64,000 nt of DNA from Pholiota molesta (GCA_014925825.1 JACGCK010000011.1:620001-684000), one strand, 5' to 3'; shown: positions 46,864-59,308, counted from the first letter of the stretch. Translations and numbers: made by a program. The notes: generated by a model from the sequence alone, not told the origin.

Positions 46864-48206
46864 TCAGTAGATCGTGATATCCTCGACCTTGCCCCCATCT
46901 GCCCCCAGCCGCAGCGCAATTACCTGGGTACTCAGACTGGAGTATCCATTACCTATAAACACCTCGGCGCGCGCACCGAGCTCCACATCCACGCACACAG
47001 CAAAATCGCGCTCGCCCCACTGAATAGGCACGTCGGCGCTGTGCGTTACCCGACGCATGGGACCGCCCGCCCAGCCGTTCCTATGCGCCCAGTCAGCGTT
47101 CGTTAGCGCCTCGACGAGCTTGTAATATTGCAGATACACAAGAGGGTGGTCCCATGCGCCGTCGTGCATGATGTGCAGGTTGCGCAGATGCGGCCGCGCG
47201 CGTGCTTGGTACGTGACGGCATCGAGGATGCGCCATAGAGATGGGTAACAGTGTGCCAAGACGGAGGTGGCATTTAATGTGTCAAGTGCCGGGGATAGAA
47301 TGGTAGGTGTAAGGCCAGGGAGCGTTGCCCAGGTTGTGAAACCCTGATTTGTGTCTGCGAGATATTTGCAGTGCTCCTCGAAGTCGCCGCGGCGGAGGTG
47401 GAGTGCCATGTACGAGTCTCCTTGGGCGCTGTCGGACCCTGATCGTGAGCGGAGATCGAGCTGCACCTGTGTTCGGTTTACGATGTCAGTGACTTGTTCG
47501 GACCATTTGAAATGATTGTGAATATAGGTTTGGAATGTGGGCCAGATATCATGGAGTCCTGGTGAAGAGAGGTAGCTAAGAGCCCCATTGTAAATATTTT
47601 ATAAGATATAGTATAGTTGAATGGTCGTACTTCCAGTTGAACACCTTGTCGTCTACAACGATGCATCGGTCTTTCCCCGACAAGATCTCTTGGGCGTGTC
47701 GCCATTGGTCCGCAAAGTCAACTCCCATATTAACATGCACCACCTCGCTAGAAGGACAGACTTCGTCAAAGACAACTTCGCTAATACTTCCTTCAGTTGG
47801 GCCAGTCATGAAAGCCGACAATGGTACGCCCGCATCTTCTCCTCGAGGGCGCCAAATCAGAGGTTGGTAGACGTAGATGCGCGACGTCTGCAGCGCTAGA
47901 TGATGATATAGCAAGATCTCTTGCGCCTGGGCGCTATCAATGTTTGATCTTAGAAGAAGTTAGGGTTTTCCTGACCTGGTTATTGAACCCTGCTCCCTGA
48001 AGCTGTTTGAACTTCACATATTTGTTTCCGATCTCATTGTGAATTAGTTTCTTCGATCCCTCCGCCTCTGACACGAATAGGTCTGTGTAAAGCGAAGTGG
48101 GTGGTCTGTAGGACAGATACAGATAGTATAGAATAAAAGATAGAGCTGCTATGAGTAGCAAGAGAGGCCTAAGGACCCGCCAGTTCGGGGTGATGGTCGC
48201 TGGCAT
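46864..48206 (-). CDS. GDP-fucose protein O-fucosyltransferase-like protein
   Basis: The start MPATITPNWRVLRPLLLL opens a type II signal anchor (LLLLIAALSFILYYLYLSY), placing the rest in the Golgi or ER lumen. The first catalytic block KYVKFKQLQGAGFNNQ is spliced to EILLYHHLALQTSRIYVYQP. Later exons give YMALHLRRGDFEEHCKYL, the HxRRGDFE motif that binds GDP-fucose in O-fucosyltransferases, then IMHDGAWDHPLVYLQ and a C-terminal VDVELGARAEVFIGNGYSSL (the D...F-x-G-N...S-S-L...Q pattern). Agaricomycetes carry many such genes with unproven acceptors. Length is about 400 residues after splicing. It is divergent from the mtTFB-like gene, with 120 bp between starts. Confidence 0.82.
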
Positions 48207-48326
48207 CGAAGGTCATTGCAGACCGCATTCAGGGGTGTTGTCCAAATATGGACCACTCGTCGATCAAAATTACATAACATTATAACTTTGCCGCTGGGTC
48301 GACAGCAGACTTTGACGCGACCACCC
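48207..48326. promoter_or_regulatory. Shared promoter of O-fucosyltransferase and mtTFB-like genes
   Basis: Only 120 bp lie between the divergent ATG codons at 48,206 (minus) and 48,327 (plus). No TATA box was seen. Confidence 0.5.
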
Positions 48327-50334
48327 ATGGCAGCTGTTAGCGCCCAGCTCGCAAAGTCCTTTCTCCACGCCTCCAACTGCAGACGAACGTCTCTGCATCG
48401 TCCGTTGTTTGCTCTCTCCGCTCCTTCCCGACGCTGGAACTCTGCTGTTGCGCCCTCTTCTTCTGCCACACTACCCGAGGCTCAAGCCGCTCCCGCTGAA
48501 GATCCACCCAAGCGCAAAAAACCTGGCAGGAAACCAAAAATTAAAGTAGAAGAAGAAGAAGGAGAAGAAGTGGTTATACCAGTTGTCAAGCGCCGGTCAA
48601 AGATATATGACAAACTTCCGGATGGAACAGTTGCACCTACGAAAAAGGTTTGTCAGAAAATACCAGATATAGTACCGATGCAATACTCAAAAATCTGCAT
48701 AGCTTCCGCCAAAGTCTGCGGGTACCAGGAAGTCTGTTAGAAAAAAGCTGTGGACCCCAACATAACCCACATCTCAAAACAAGAGCTTCCGCCTCTTGAG
48801 CTTTGGGCCCATTTCTTCCCTTACACGAAGGAAACGCAGCACCGGACGACGATCCAAAACCCTGAGACGGCACGCATGATCGCAGAAGCGCTAATTCCTG
48901 AGGGTTCGAAAGACAAGATCATCATTGACGCCTATCCCGGTATGTCCCCCGCTTTCCGTGCTTTGACGCATCTGGGTTTTCATTTTTTACTGCCTATATC
49001 CAGGCGCAGGACAGTTGTCCCGAGCACTGTTAGCTCTTCCAAAAGAGCGAATTAAAAAGTTGATTATCATCGAAGACGCCGTTGAATACTTACCATTTCT
49101 CGAGGTGCACCTCATTTTCTACATCCTTATGCGGTCTCCTTTCTAATGGCAATGTAATGTAGCCCTTGGAAGGACTAGATCCACGCGTCAAACTCGTTCG
49201 GAATTTGGCAAAACAATGGTCTACCTACAAAGACATGGAGGATGAGGGCATTTTGAGCGAAGTCAAGACATTACCCTGGGAGAACGGTCAGTGTCTTTCA
49301 CAGCCATCTGCATGTGTACATCCCAAGCCAGACACTAAGTAGCTTCACTGCAGTGCACGAGCAACTCCATTTTATTATGCAGACCCCGACAGACACACAT
49401 GGCGAGCAGCTCGTCGCGCAACTTCTCCGCGCAGTGCCCGACAGGCAATGGCTCTTCCAATATGGCCGCGTACCCATGAGCTTCATTCTTACGCAGCGCA
49501 TGTGGGAGGTACGTACTCCTGTCCTTTCCTTCTCTCTTAGACTAAATTCTAATCGAATGACATTTTCGTCGCTAGAGGATCAAAGCACTACCAGACACCC
49601 ATATCCGATGCAAAGTGTCAGTCATGGCTCAGGCGGTTGCGACGTTGCACGAGGCTGTCCCGCCTGAGTCCTTGCAGCCGTATTCAGCACATTTCTTCCC
49701 CCAGCGGACCGGGTCTGTTCAGGTGTCTGAGTCGGTTATTACAGTAACGCCCAAGGCAGAGCCGGTAAGCAGAAAACCTTCCCCAATAGCTGAGCGTTGT
49801 GTTGGTGATATTCACTCATTTGACCTTTTCTTTCTTTTCTTTATTACGATAGCTTATTCCCGGCGGTGACCTTGACTTCTGGGATTACTGCCTGCGCAAA
49901 TTATTCGTCATGCGTGCTACGTCTTTGGAGAAGTGCATAGGGTACGTTAACACTACTTCTCTGCTAGCTCCCCTGATATTTATCAAACTGGCGGTATTAG
50001 TGGGCTTGGCCCAGGAGCAAAGAACATGCTCCCTGGAATCACTGACCCAACTCTTCCCGAAGAACAACGCCTAAGCACCGCGAGAACCCCAAGAGAGCTC
50101 GACTTACGCGAATGGGCCCTTGTTGTTAATGCGTTCAAGAACTGGCCCTTTAGACCCATGGTTCGTAGCTCTAGCATGAGTAATACTGTTTTTGTGCTAA
50201 TTTGTATGCTTGACAGGATCTCGGAATTGACTCATTTAACGCTGTGCGTCGTAACTAATCTAATACCATATCATTGGCAGGTATATCATGGTGCATATTG
50301 GATTCCAGTAAATTACATAGGTATCAGGAAATAA
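48327..50334 (+). CDS. Mitochondrial transcription factor B-like rRNA adenine dimethylase family protein
   Basis: The start MAAVSAQLAKSFLHASNCRR is Arg/Ser-rich and lacks acids, a typical mitochondrial targeting sequence; a Lys/Pro linker (PPKRKKPGRKPKIKVEEEE) follows. After an intron comes LPPLELWAHFFPYTKETQ, then TIQNPETARMIAEALIP with IIIDAYPG and GAGQLSRALLALPKERIKKL, the S-adenosylmethionine-binding motif I of KsgA/Dim1-type enzymes (here AYPGAGQLS rather than GPGxGxLT). IIIEDAVEYLPFLEPLE, the VPMSFILTQRMWE block, HIRCKVSVMAQA and the end AYWIPVNYIGIRK complete it. At least seven short introns were placed. The altered motif suggests a transcription-factor role (Mtf1/TFB2M type) over methylation; this is inference. 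It converges with CTF4, with 60 bp between stop codons. Confidence 0.8.
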
Positions 50335-50394
50335 ATAACTAACAAAGCACTTTGAAAGATGATGGATAACGAGCGATATATATAAAAGTAGTGT

Positions 50395-53300
50395 CTATGC
50401 TTCTGATACAATTGCCAGAGATGAAGTCTCCCCATCCTCGGTTATCTGCGTCCCCTCCCACTCTGGCGAATACGCACGCACAGGTGACCCGGGCTCCTCT
50501 TGCGTTTCAAGCTGTGTTTCCTCCTGCGTTTCCTGCGTTTCCTCCTGTGTCTCCTGTTGTGTCTCCTGCATTCCGAGTGACGTGGCATCGGACATTGTGA
50601 TATCATCAGTCTGCGTTTCTTGCTCGTCAGGTATAGATTCAGGCTCTGGCACAGGCTTCTTCGCCGGCTTTGCTGCTTTCTCGGCCTTGGGAAGCATACC
50701 GAATAGCGTTGCTTGCTTAGGACCGCCGCTTGATTTCTTGTCCTTGTCTTTTCCCTTCGCGGTGGGACCTGTATATTAATATTTGAATTAGGCACCAAGG
50801 TACATAAATTGAGAGAAGATGCATTCGTACGTTTTCGAGTTGTGTCTGCTTCAGCTATTTCCACCTTGTCGAAGAAGCTCTGGCTTTTTTGAATGGTCCG
50901 ACTGGACTCAGCTTTGCGAGCGAAGGGATTATTGCTTGTCTCTTGATTCGTTTTGCGGGCGAAAGGGTTTGATTCTAGTCGACGATACATGTTAACCAGG
51001 ACCAAATTCGAGAGTTATAAAATTGACGTACTTTGTTTAGGAGGTGGCGGCATGGCGGAATAGTCAGAACTGGGGAATGACTCCTCCATTTCCACCCGCT
51101 TGCGCTTCGAATCACTCGGCGGTGACGATTCAACCGCAATGGAATCATCCCATGAATATGGATCCTGCGAATATGTCGATGCCGGTGCGACCGAGGTATA
51201 GCGCGTCTTTTCAATGATCGGCTTCGTCACCCTCGCCATGCCCGGGCGCTCAATCACAGGCGGGGGCCGCGTGTCGCCTAGCGGATCGAACCTCGAAGAC
51301 GACGCCATGGGCTCCGCAATCAGACGTGGCGGCGCCTCGGGCTTCATCCACCGCCTGCGCTTATTGCGCGCGACGATGAGCCTGTCCTCTGCTTCTTCGC
51401 GGTCGGCCTTGATCAGGCCGAATTTCTCTCTGAGGCCCACGAGATGGTAGAATTCGGCGACTTTCATGGCCATGTCGTAGCTTGAGGTGTAGTGCAGGAG
51501 TTTGGCTACTTCGATGGCGCGTGCGACGTTGTTGTCCTTGCATGCAGCTTGGATGAGCTTGATCATCTCCTTGTCCAGGGCCTTTTCGCGCGTGACGATT
51601 TCGTCTGTAGTAAGCTCTTCGTCCAGAGAATCGAGCATCGTCTGAACAAGGAGCAATTCGCGTTCAACGCTATCGTCGAATATCGTCAATAAAAAGAAAA
51701 GAAGATACAAGTGAGTAACTACTTACAATTCTTCTTCAACCACATCCCGTCGGAAGGGTATCTGCATAGGAAGCTCCTGCATCAAAGGCCTCGGGAATCC
51801 TGGATACTCTTGCCTTCCTTTCAATATCACACACATGAATGTGCTTCCCGTGATTCCAACTGGCCAGTACGATTCATCCTTCCCTTGTCTTCGTTCCAAA
51901 AGATTGGTATCCATAACACGAGCCCATGATGCGTGATGTGGAATTCGGTATTTCGTTAAGATATGCACACATCCTGTAGTGTCGTACATGGCAGGAGCCT
52001 AACGATAAAGTTGAGAGACAAGCAAATTGTGACAAATGGAATGCACTTACACCCAGATCCGTAAGTCCAACCCATTTCAGGGTGTGACCCTTGGGAACAG
52101 GCAGAACACCCCGCTGCGTACCTGAAGTCGTCGAAGTTGATGATGCTGTATGTCAGATTTTGCGAACCTTAAAACAAATAATGAGCACAAGGTAAACTCT
52201 CGAAGTCTGCCAAAACATACCATCAATAGTTGTTGATCCCGCTCTGTGGACAACGAACACCCATTCCGCGCCGGCGACCATCGTCACATAATCCGCGCCG
52301 AGTGCCATGATACGGCGCTCGCGTCCGGTCCCAGACAAGAAAGTCAGATCGTTCTCGCTTGTCGCGACCACAACATGCCCATAACCTTGCAGCTCGAAGT
52401 CGCTGCTATCACGGAATCAAGAGGCAGCCCGCCAGCGGCTATGCCAAGACATTTGGTGCCCTTGCGCGATAACGTGTATGTCCAATCGTTCGTTTTCCAG
52501 TTGGAATAGGGTTTGAAGATGACTTCGGCAGAATGGCCATTTTCAGGCTGACATGCGAATACAGCACCTCTTTCGCCTGTTGATGACATATGTAAGTCAA
52601 AAGCATATAACAATACGAGAATTCAATTTACCCAGATAACCAAGGTCGTATTTAAAGTTATCTTGGAAGTGATAACCTTTGCGCAATGATTTGTTATGAA
52701 ATTCCACATTTACATGTTGTGGGTATCCTGGTCTGTGACCTCGATAGCGCCAACCATATTGAAAGCTGCAAGTTATTGTCAACTCCAAAGAAACTCAAAA
52801 CTTATTTTCTGAAGATCGTACCCAAATAGCGTTTCCTATTGGTCATTATTGTCGATCCAGGCTGGAAGGGTGGTTGAGCCTTTGTGATACTCACTACAAT
52901 AAATGATTAGTGCATCGCAAGTTACGCTACAAAAGTTCCGCTCACCCATCTCCTTCACAAGACCATTCTTCGTACTTGAATCAACATCCGGGGCGTTGAG
53001 TGCTCCATCCGTGTCGTCGATGATCCAGTCGTCTGGCGGCATATCGGCGTCCGAATCATTGTCGTTCAGAAGGTCGAGAGCGGAGTCCTGGAGATCGTCT
53101 AATCCGAAAAGATCCAAGTCCTTAGGTGGTTTAACTGGGATGGTAGCGGAGCAGCCGTTGCCCTATTCACTTTGACAGGATCGGGATAGTTGTCGGAAAT
53201 AGGTTTGGCCATCGAGTGAAAACACCATCTGTGTCGGTCCAGGCGATGAGGTTTTCGCTGGGTGAAATTCCACTTTCGTGATTGTTGCGCCTGGTGTTCC

Positions 53301-54510
53301 ATTTTGACTGTAATACGAATTAAATGCCAATGAGCAGCGCCAAGTGTGTGAGGAAAACTCACGTGGTTATTAAACGTCGATTTTGAGTCGACCAAACGTG
53401 CACTCTGGATTGGGATGCAGAGACAAGGTATACACCGTTAGAAGAAAGACTTAGAGCGGTGATAGCACCAGATGCGTTTTTATCTGAGTAGGTTGATGAC
53501 TTTGTCCAACTGGAACGCGAGACGGTGACAATCTCTGACAGAGTATTTAATGAGCATCCAGCGAATCTGATTTATAGGACGACTAACCATGGCCTTTCGT
53601 TGCTACGAAGAAATAGTCACCAGAGTTATGCCATACCGCCGAACAGTCATACGCATATTCAGCAGATCTACAAATTGTTAGCGAATAATTACAATAGATG
53701 ATTCTGCAAGACAAACTCACTCAGTATCAACTACTGCTGGAATCAATCCTTCAATAGTCTTTTCAATCACTGGTTCCTTCGCTCCCAGGTTCCAGACAAC
53801 AATCTTTCCGTCGCATGTACATGTCGTCTGCATTGATATGAGCAGCCCATTCGTGACGACATATGAGTATGACTTGCCAGTAGAGACCCTGATGGATGCC
53901 ACGTCGCGCTTCGAACACCAGATGTATATCCCTCCAAACGAACAACATTCATTGTATCCTCTATATCAACGACCTTCACAAATAGCTCACTGAGAGAATA
54001 AGATTAGTTCAGATAACTTTCAATCAAAACTGCAAAGCATGAGACTCACTCAGAAGCAACTGCAACTCTCCTTCCCTTTAGGTCGATAGCTACACATCGC
54101 ACAGGTACTCCAGCAGTCGAAGTCAGGACCGCGTCGAATTGGGTTGAATCTTTGGAATATTGTCGAACTTCCGTATCTTCACTTCCAGAGAACCAGCAAT
54201 CCTCCTAATAGAACACAGCTCAATGAGAATTCGTCCCAATGTTATACAAGCATGACACGCACCGTAGCCGCAACACACGTCACAGCGCTCTCTGCTTCAA
54301 CTGCCGTCGCGGGTTCTTGATCTGCGCCTTCATTTATCTTCCATATCCGTACAATACAGTCCTGTCCGCCTGTAAATGCGTGTCTGCAAGAGAGAAATTG
54401 AGAACGCCCCTGGCTACAATGACGAAAAGACAAAACGTACACTCCATCCTTTGAAAATGTCAAACATGTATGCCTTTTCCATGAGACGAGCTTGTGATGA
54501 GCTTCGACAT
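50395..54510 (-). CDS. CTF4: Replisome adaptor Ctf4/And-1 (WDHD1, Mcl1)
   Basis: The N-terminal WD40 propeller is spread over several exons: [82 protein letters not shown], and [14 protein letters not shown]. The SepB-like second propeller follows ([59 protein letters not shown]), then the helical bundle ([39 protein letters not shown]). The C-terminal tail holds two NPFARK repeats, a PIP-like QATLFGML and a QEETQETQ low-complexity run. Ctf4 links Pol alpha, GINS and other replisome factors. One intron (53,828-53,877) is GC-AG. The start is uncertain: [12 protein letters not shown] at 54,510 needs one base shift to reach HTCLTF. MCB and E2F-like sites lie just upstream. Confidence 0.9.
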
Positions 54511-54576
54511 CGGATGTGTTGAGGGAAGGAACAGATTCAGGGCAGATGCTCGCAGCACGAGTGGTTGGATAATTGG

Positions 54577-54618
54577 AAAAACGCGCCAAAACGCGAGACG
54601 TCACATGAGGTCACGCGT
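54577..54618. promoter_or_regulatory. E2F-like and MCB sites in the CTF4 promoter
   Basis: On the minus strand TTTTGGCGCGTTTTT (54,577-54,591) fits the E2F/SBF-type consensus TTTSSCGC, and ACGCGT occurs at 54,613-54,618. They lie about 70-110 bp upstream of the proposed CTF4 start, as in G1/S-controlled replication genes. Confidence 0.6.
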
Positions 54619-55397
54619 TCGTGACAAGGTGAATATTCTCACGGCGCTGCCAGTTCATCTCATGTCACTGCCTTGCATTCTCACGTCTTCTCTCACGTCT
54701 ACCTGGGCCACTTTTTGTCAATGCTATACTATACATCTTTGCGACTAATTCCAGGTTGTCACAGTCCTCTAGCTTGTGTTCGGCGGGTGAATCGGTTGAA
54801 CTTGCTACCGGTCAATTGCAAGCAACCTACAGTCTACTGAGCAACCCTCCTGTGGGACCATAATCATTTGCCTTTGCTCTCTCCCATCATCAAGATTCCC
54901 AAGTTCATCTGAAACCACAGTCAGGCTACATCAGCTTCTTTGTGTGCATCAGCCGCCACCTTTCAGTTGCGATTGTACGAAACAAACGCTTTCTCTCTTT
55001 CTGATCGCTCTCGGCTCGGCACTCTGTTTCTTCTCCTCGTGAGTGCATAGTCTAGGCAGGAAAACGAGACTGACGATTATTCTGGGCGGCTGGCAGCCAT
55101 GATGGTCGTCCAGAGTAAGTCATTATTATGACGTCGTTTCTAGGGCTTAAACTTCAAGACATGCATGGCGCCAGCGGGAGACAACCTGCCCCGTAGCGAT
55201 GTGAGATTTAACTGGCGGAATTAAAAGCTATGTTTGTCCACACATCTCAGCGCCGGCAGTCATATGTTGATACATGAGGCCCTGGCTAAATTTAATGACA
55301 TAGCCCAACATGCCTGAAGGCTGATAATAAATACACAGGCCTTCAAGCTTCAGATCCAAGTACAGGCTCTCTTTCGTTTCTTTCAAGCCGGGACGAC
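54619..55397. other. Intergenic region upstream of the tetraspanning protein gene
   Basis: About 780 bp between two divergent genes. A pyrimidine-rich tract (54,990-55,035) and an ATG followed by a GTAAGT-type donor (55,100-55,117) look like an untranslated leader with an intron, but no coding exon could be supported. Confidence 0.4.
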
Positions 55398-56166
55398 ATG
55401 GGCTCGTTTCCGCAGCAACTTTTCTTCCTCATCTCCGCCTCTTTATTTTTTTCGACGGTGGGGATGGTATTTTCGATTCTCTCTTTGAGTGTCTCGCCCG
55501 TTATCTGGTTCATCCCTGGCGTGACCATCTTCACGTTCTCCTATCACGCCTACATCCTCCTCCTTGGAAGCTCGGAAACATACAACAGCCCTCGCATTTA
55601 TTCCTCACTCCCCATCGCATGTGCATACATCCTGGCCTTTCTCTGGACAGCAGCGATTGCCGTTTCAGTAACATTAACCACCCTGCTATTATCCGGTGTA
55701 ATGAAAATCACGGATGACGACAAGGTCAAATTCTGGATGCCCATCGTTGCAGGGGTGTCTCTGGTTGAAGCAGCGATCATGATTTATATCGCAGTCCAGT
55801 CACACCGGGAGATGAAGCAACTTCGCTATAGGAATAAATGGAGGTGGCGGATAGATATCAATGGCGGAAATCCCGTCCTTGGAGGTGAGTACAATTGCTT
55901 ATTGCTCTTTGGACAAGTGAAATAACGCATAACGAAATTTCTTATTAGCATATCCAAGAAGAGCTCTATATAATGCTCTCATCGGGTCCTGCCCAATAAA
56001 ATATTCCCGCCCCTTCATACCGCAACTTGAAAAACCAACAGCTATGGAGATGACGCCACTTAATGCCTTATTATACCAGACACTCATTCATAGAGATACT
56101 TTCATTTCAACCTTCAAACCTTCATTTGTACCACTTCGTGCACACTTCGCATTCTCGTCTATTTAA
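55398..56166 (+). CDS. Small four-span membrane protein, unknown
   Basis: The start MGSFPQQLFFLISASLFF begins a helix; four hydrophobic spans follow (FFLISASLFFSTVGMVFSIL, SPVIWFIPGVTIFTFSYHAY, LPIACAYILAFLWTAAIAVS, WMPIVAGVSLVEAAIMIYIA), then a basic stretch KQLRYRNKWRWRID. An intron (GTGAGT...TTATTAG) at NPVLG joins in frame to YPRRALYNALIGSCPIKYS and continues to a stop at 56,164-56,166. Reading through the intron instead stops sooner, at 55,925. The plan is common for basidiomycete MARVEL-like hypothetical proteins; I cannot name it. The gene lies head-to-head with CTF4 and tail-to-tail with YSH1. Confidence 0.6.
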
Positions 56167-56311
56167 TTTGTGTGCCGTTTCGACAACTGCTTGCGATTTA
56201 TTTCACCGCTTATCTTCAGGGAAGCTTTATTTTGATTGTTTTGGGCTGGGAAATTATGGTAGTACAAGATATACCAAGAAGAATCTATTGTACACTGCGA
56301 ACCCTGAAAAC

Positions 56312-59308
56312 CTAAGCAATGCCCTCCGTATTGCTGCTACTCTCAGCTTCTTCCACATTTTGCATGACTGCGTGAGCGTCATCAACTTTGTCCTTGGACA
56401 GCGCGGTATCGTCGGCTACGACGGGCGCGCCGGAGACGAAGGACTCGGACAATGAGCTGACAGTCGTCAGTGCCATGTCGAGTACAGCCTCCACACGTTT
56501 CTTCAGCGCATCGTTCGTGCTCGTGACAGTCTAAAGAAAATCAGAAAAACACAAGTAAGAACAATCCATCAGCAATCATCGCGACAATTGAACAGCAGCC
56601 AAAAATAAAATAAGATGGACAGACACACAGACAGCAATATCAGAAATTCTGAACACTCACAAGATGGACCAGGCTAATCTGGGCTTCGGCTTCGTCAAGG
56701 CGGACTAGGAGTGACGCGCCCCGGTCTTCTTCACTCTGTTCGGGCTCGTCTTCAGCGACATCGGGCATGTGGAATTCAACTTCTCCGAAGTGAGCCTCCA
56801 AAAACATCGCCAATCGAGAAATCCTGATGCGCTCAGACGACTCGTCGTCCGGGTCAGCATGGGGATGTGTGTGATCCGTAGGCGAGAGAGAATGTGAGTG
56901 CTGATGAGACCCCGTTGTCACTGCACACCAACATTGTCAATCTCTCTTAAGGCATGGTGATGACATATAACTCACATTTTACGGATGCAGGGCTCTTGTC
57001 GATGCCCGTGATCAGTGCCAGGGTAGAATCAGCAATCATATCATTGCTAGAACTCGAATCCCATTCCAATGTTAACTCGTGTTCTCCAGTGTATTTGACA
57101 TCAAGTACGCCCATAACCTTCGGAAGCGTAGACGTGAGATGTGTTTGAAAAGGAGCATGAGTATTCAGTAGCACTCACCCGCATAGTTGGCACACCGTCC
57201 TTATCAAGGCCCTCCTCGACCCTACCATACATACCCTCCAAATGCCACTTCACAAGCTCCCAGCCAACTCCAAGCACGATCTTTTGCCGTTGAGTAACCG
57301 TACAAGTCGTCAAGCCCGCAAAGTCACGCAGATCACGCGGGTCAAGAAGGGTGTAAGAATAATCCTTGGCCACCAGCAAGCCGGACAGGACATCATTCGT
57401 CTTCGGTGGTTTGTCTGCGAGAGTTCCGATGGCCTAGATATGAAAATGACAGCTAATAAGCTTCGATCATAGATACATTTATGTCTTAACGTACCTTCGC
57501 AACCCGCTCACCGCGGAAGGAAAGCTGCAATGTCTCCAAGTTCCTAGGCGTATGGATTTTGACGTCCTCGTCCCGCTCTTTGTAACGCGAGGTCATGGCT
57601 GCACGTAGGCGTGCCATTGTCGCCTGCTCTCCGTGTACAAGAACCTAACGATCCATAAATATCAGCATCATATAATGGAACGAAACAAAAACAAACTATT
57701 GCTTACGACGTGCTGCGCCTTGACCGTTTCTATGAATTCGGCATTTTGTGAATAGTCGACATGAGCACTGAATGAGATATCGTCGACAGATATTTTTCTT
57801 GGGATGGTGTTGCCTTTCAATGTAACAAATTCGTCGGGCTCAGTCATGATATCCTAAATTCCGGAAGAATTTGAGCATTTGATGCTGATGAGATCATTCG
57901 AAATAGAGGAAGAGAAGAATGCACATTGCGACAATAGTATATACATGGCACATCCCTTGATAGTACGAATCTTTTTAGCACTCACCCTGGCTGGAGTCCC
58001 TTCAATAGAATATCCCGTGATAAGAACACCGTTCCTTGAATCTGGTGCCCACAACTCAAACAGCTCTCGACTAGGGCCGACCTGCATGAATCCTGGACTA
58101 GCAAGGACAACACACGGGGGCCCTTCGGCGATTTTCTTCTCCCATCCCCTTGTCTGCGGTACGTTGGAGATATGTCTACACGAATGAATGCAAATCAATA
58201 TAGCTGAAGTTTTGACGTTAGAAGCAAGAAACCTACTTGAACACAAATGGATTATCTCTTTTCGCAAACCTAGAGCGAATGTTATTGTTCATAGTGTGAA
58301 TATATGTTTGATAGACAGCCATGCATTTCCTAGCCAGACCAGAAGCATAGTAGATTGGGACATTGTGAAGATCGGGGTGTTTTCTCCAGTACTCATCCAA
58401 GATAAGGAGCAGTTCCTGAGCTCGACCAAGAGCAAACGTTGGGAGAAGAACATGACCATTGCGGCGGACGATCGAATGTACGAGGTTGGTGAAACGTTGT
58501 TCCTTTTCTTCGCGACTTTCCAAAGTGTGAACGCCGAAGGTACTTTCCACAATCAGAACGTCCGGTCGGACAGGAGGAATCTCTGCTTTGACGAGATGAC
58601 GATCCTCTTCGCGAGAGTAGTCACCTGTATACAGGATTTTGAGCCCGTATATGTCAATGAGGAACATGCAGGCGCCAAGAACGTGGCCTGCATGATAAGG
58701 CGTGAAAGAAACTCCAGGACATACAGTGATGAGTTGATGAGCAGAAACAGGAATAATGGAGGCAAGAGACATCGTCATGTCCAAAGGAGAGAATAGAGCA
58801 TCTGAAGTGGAAGAACTGGGCCAGATGAAAGAATGAGCTAACGAATCGAAGAGAAATGTTTCACTCGTACCCCATCCGAACATAATCCTGCATCATGAAC
58901 TTGTGTAGAGCTTTGTTGGATGCGTCATATACACCTTTCCTTTTCCATCTCTGAAATTCGTCTAAAGAGTCTTTAGCCTCGATATTGCTTGCATAAAACC
59001 TGATAAGTACCTTCTCGGTGATGTAGGTCAAAGCTGCGGCATGATCCAAATGGAAGCTACATCGAGCAACCTCAGTTACAATTCTTATTTTCCAAACATG
59101 AGTTGGCTCACTGGGTAATGAGAAGTGCATCAACTGTACTCCAATCTAGTTCATCAATGAATGGAAGAGATGCCATGCCATTGTATGCAGGATGAACACC
59201 GGCATCGCATACAATTGTTTTCCCTCGATATTGAAGCACACAACACGACCGACCAACCTCCTGGCCAGCCCCAAGCATAGTTACGCTCAAAGTCGGTATG
59301 TCGGCCAT
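56312..59308 (-). CDS. YSH1: Pre-mRNA 3'-end endonuclease Ysh1/CPSF73
   Basis: Start [20 protein letters not shown] is the beginning of the metallo-beta-lactamase domain. Splicing LLIT across a 60-bp intron restores [10 protein letters not shown], the HxHxDH zinc motif. Next come [69 protein letters not shown], and the beta-CASP domain with [54 protein letters not shown] and [17 protein letters not shown]. The C-terminal domain ([15 protein letters not shown]...) ends SNTEGIA after a His-rich stretch near 56,890. It is the endonuclease of the cleavage and polyadenylation factor. About ten short introns; no frame break needed. It is divergent from a small basic protein gene with 163 bp between starts. 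Confidence 0.95.
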
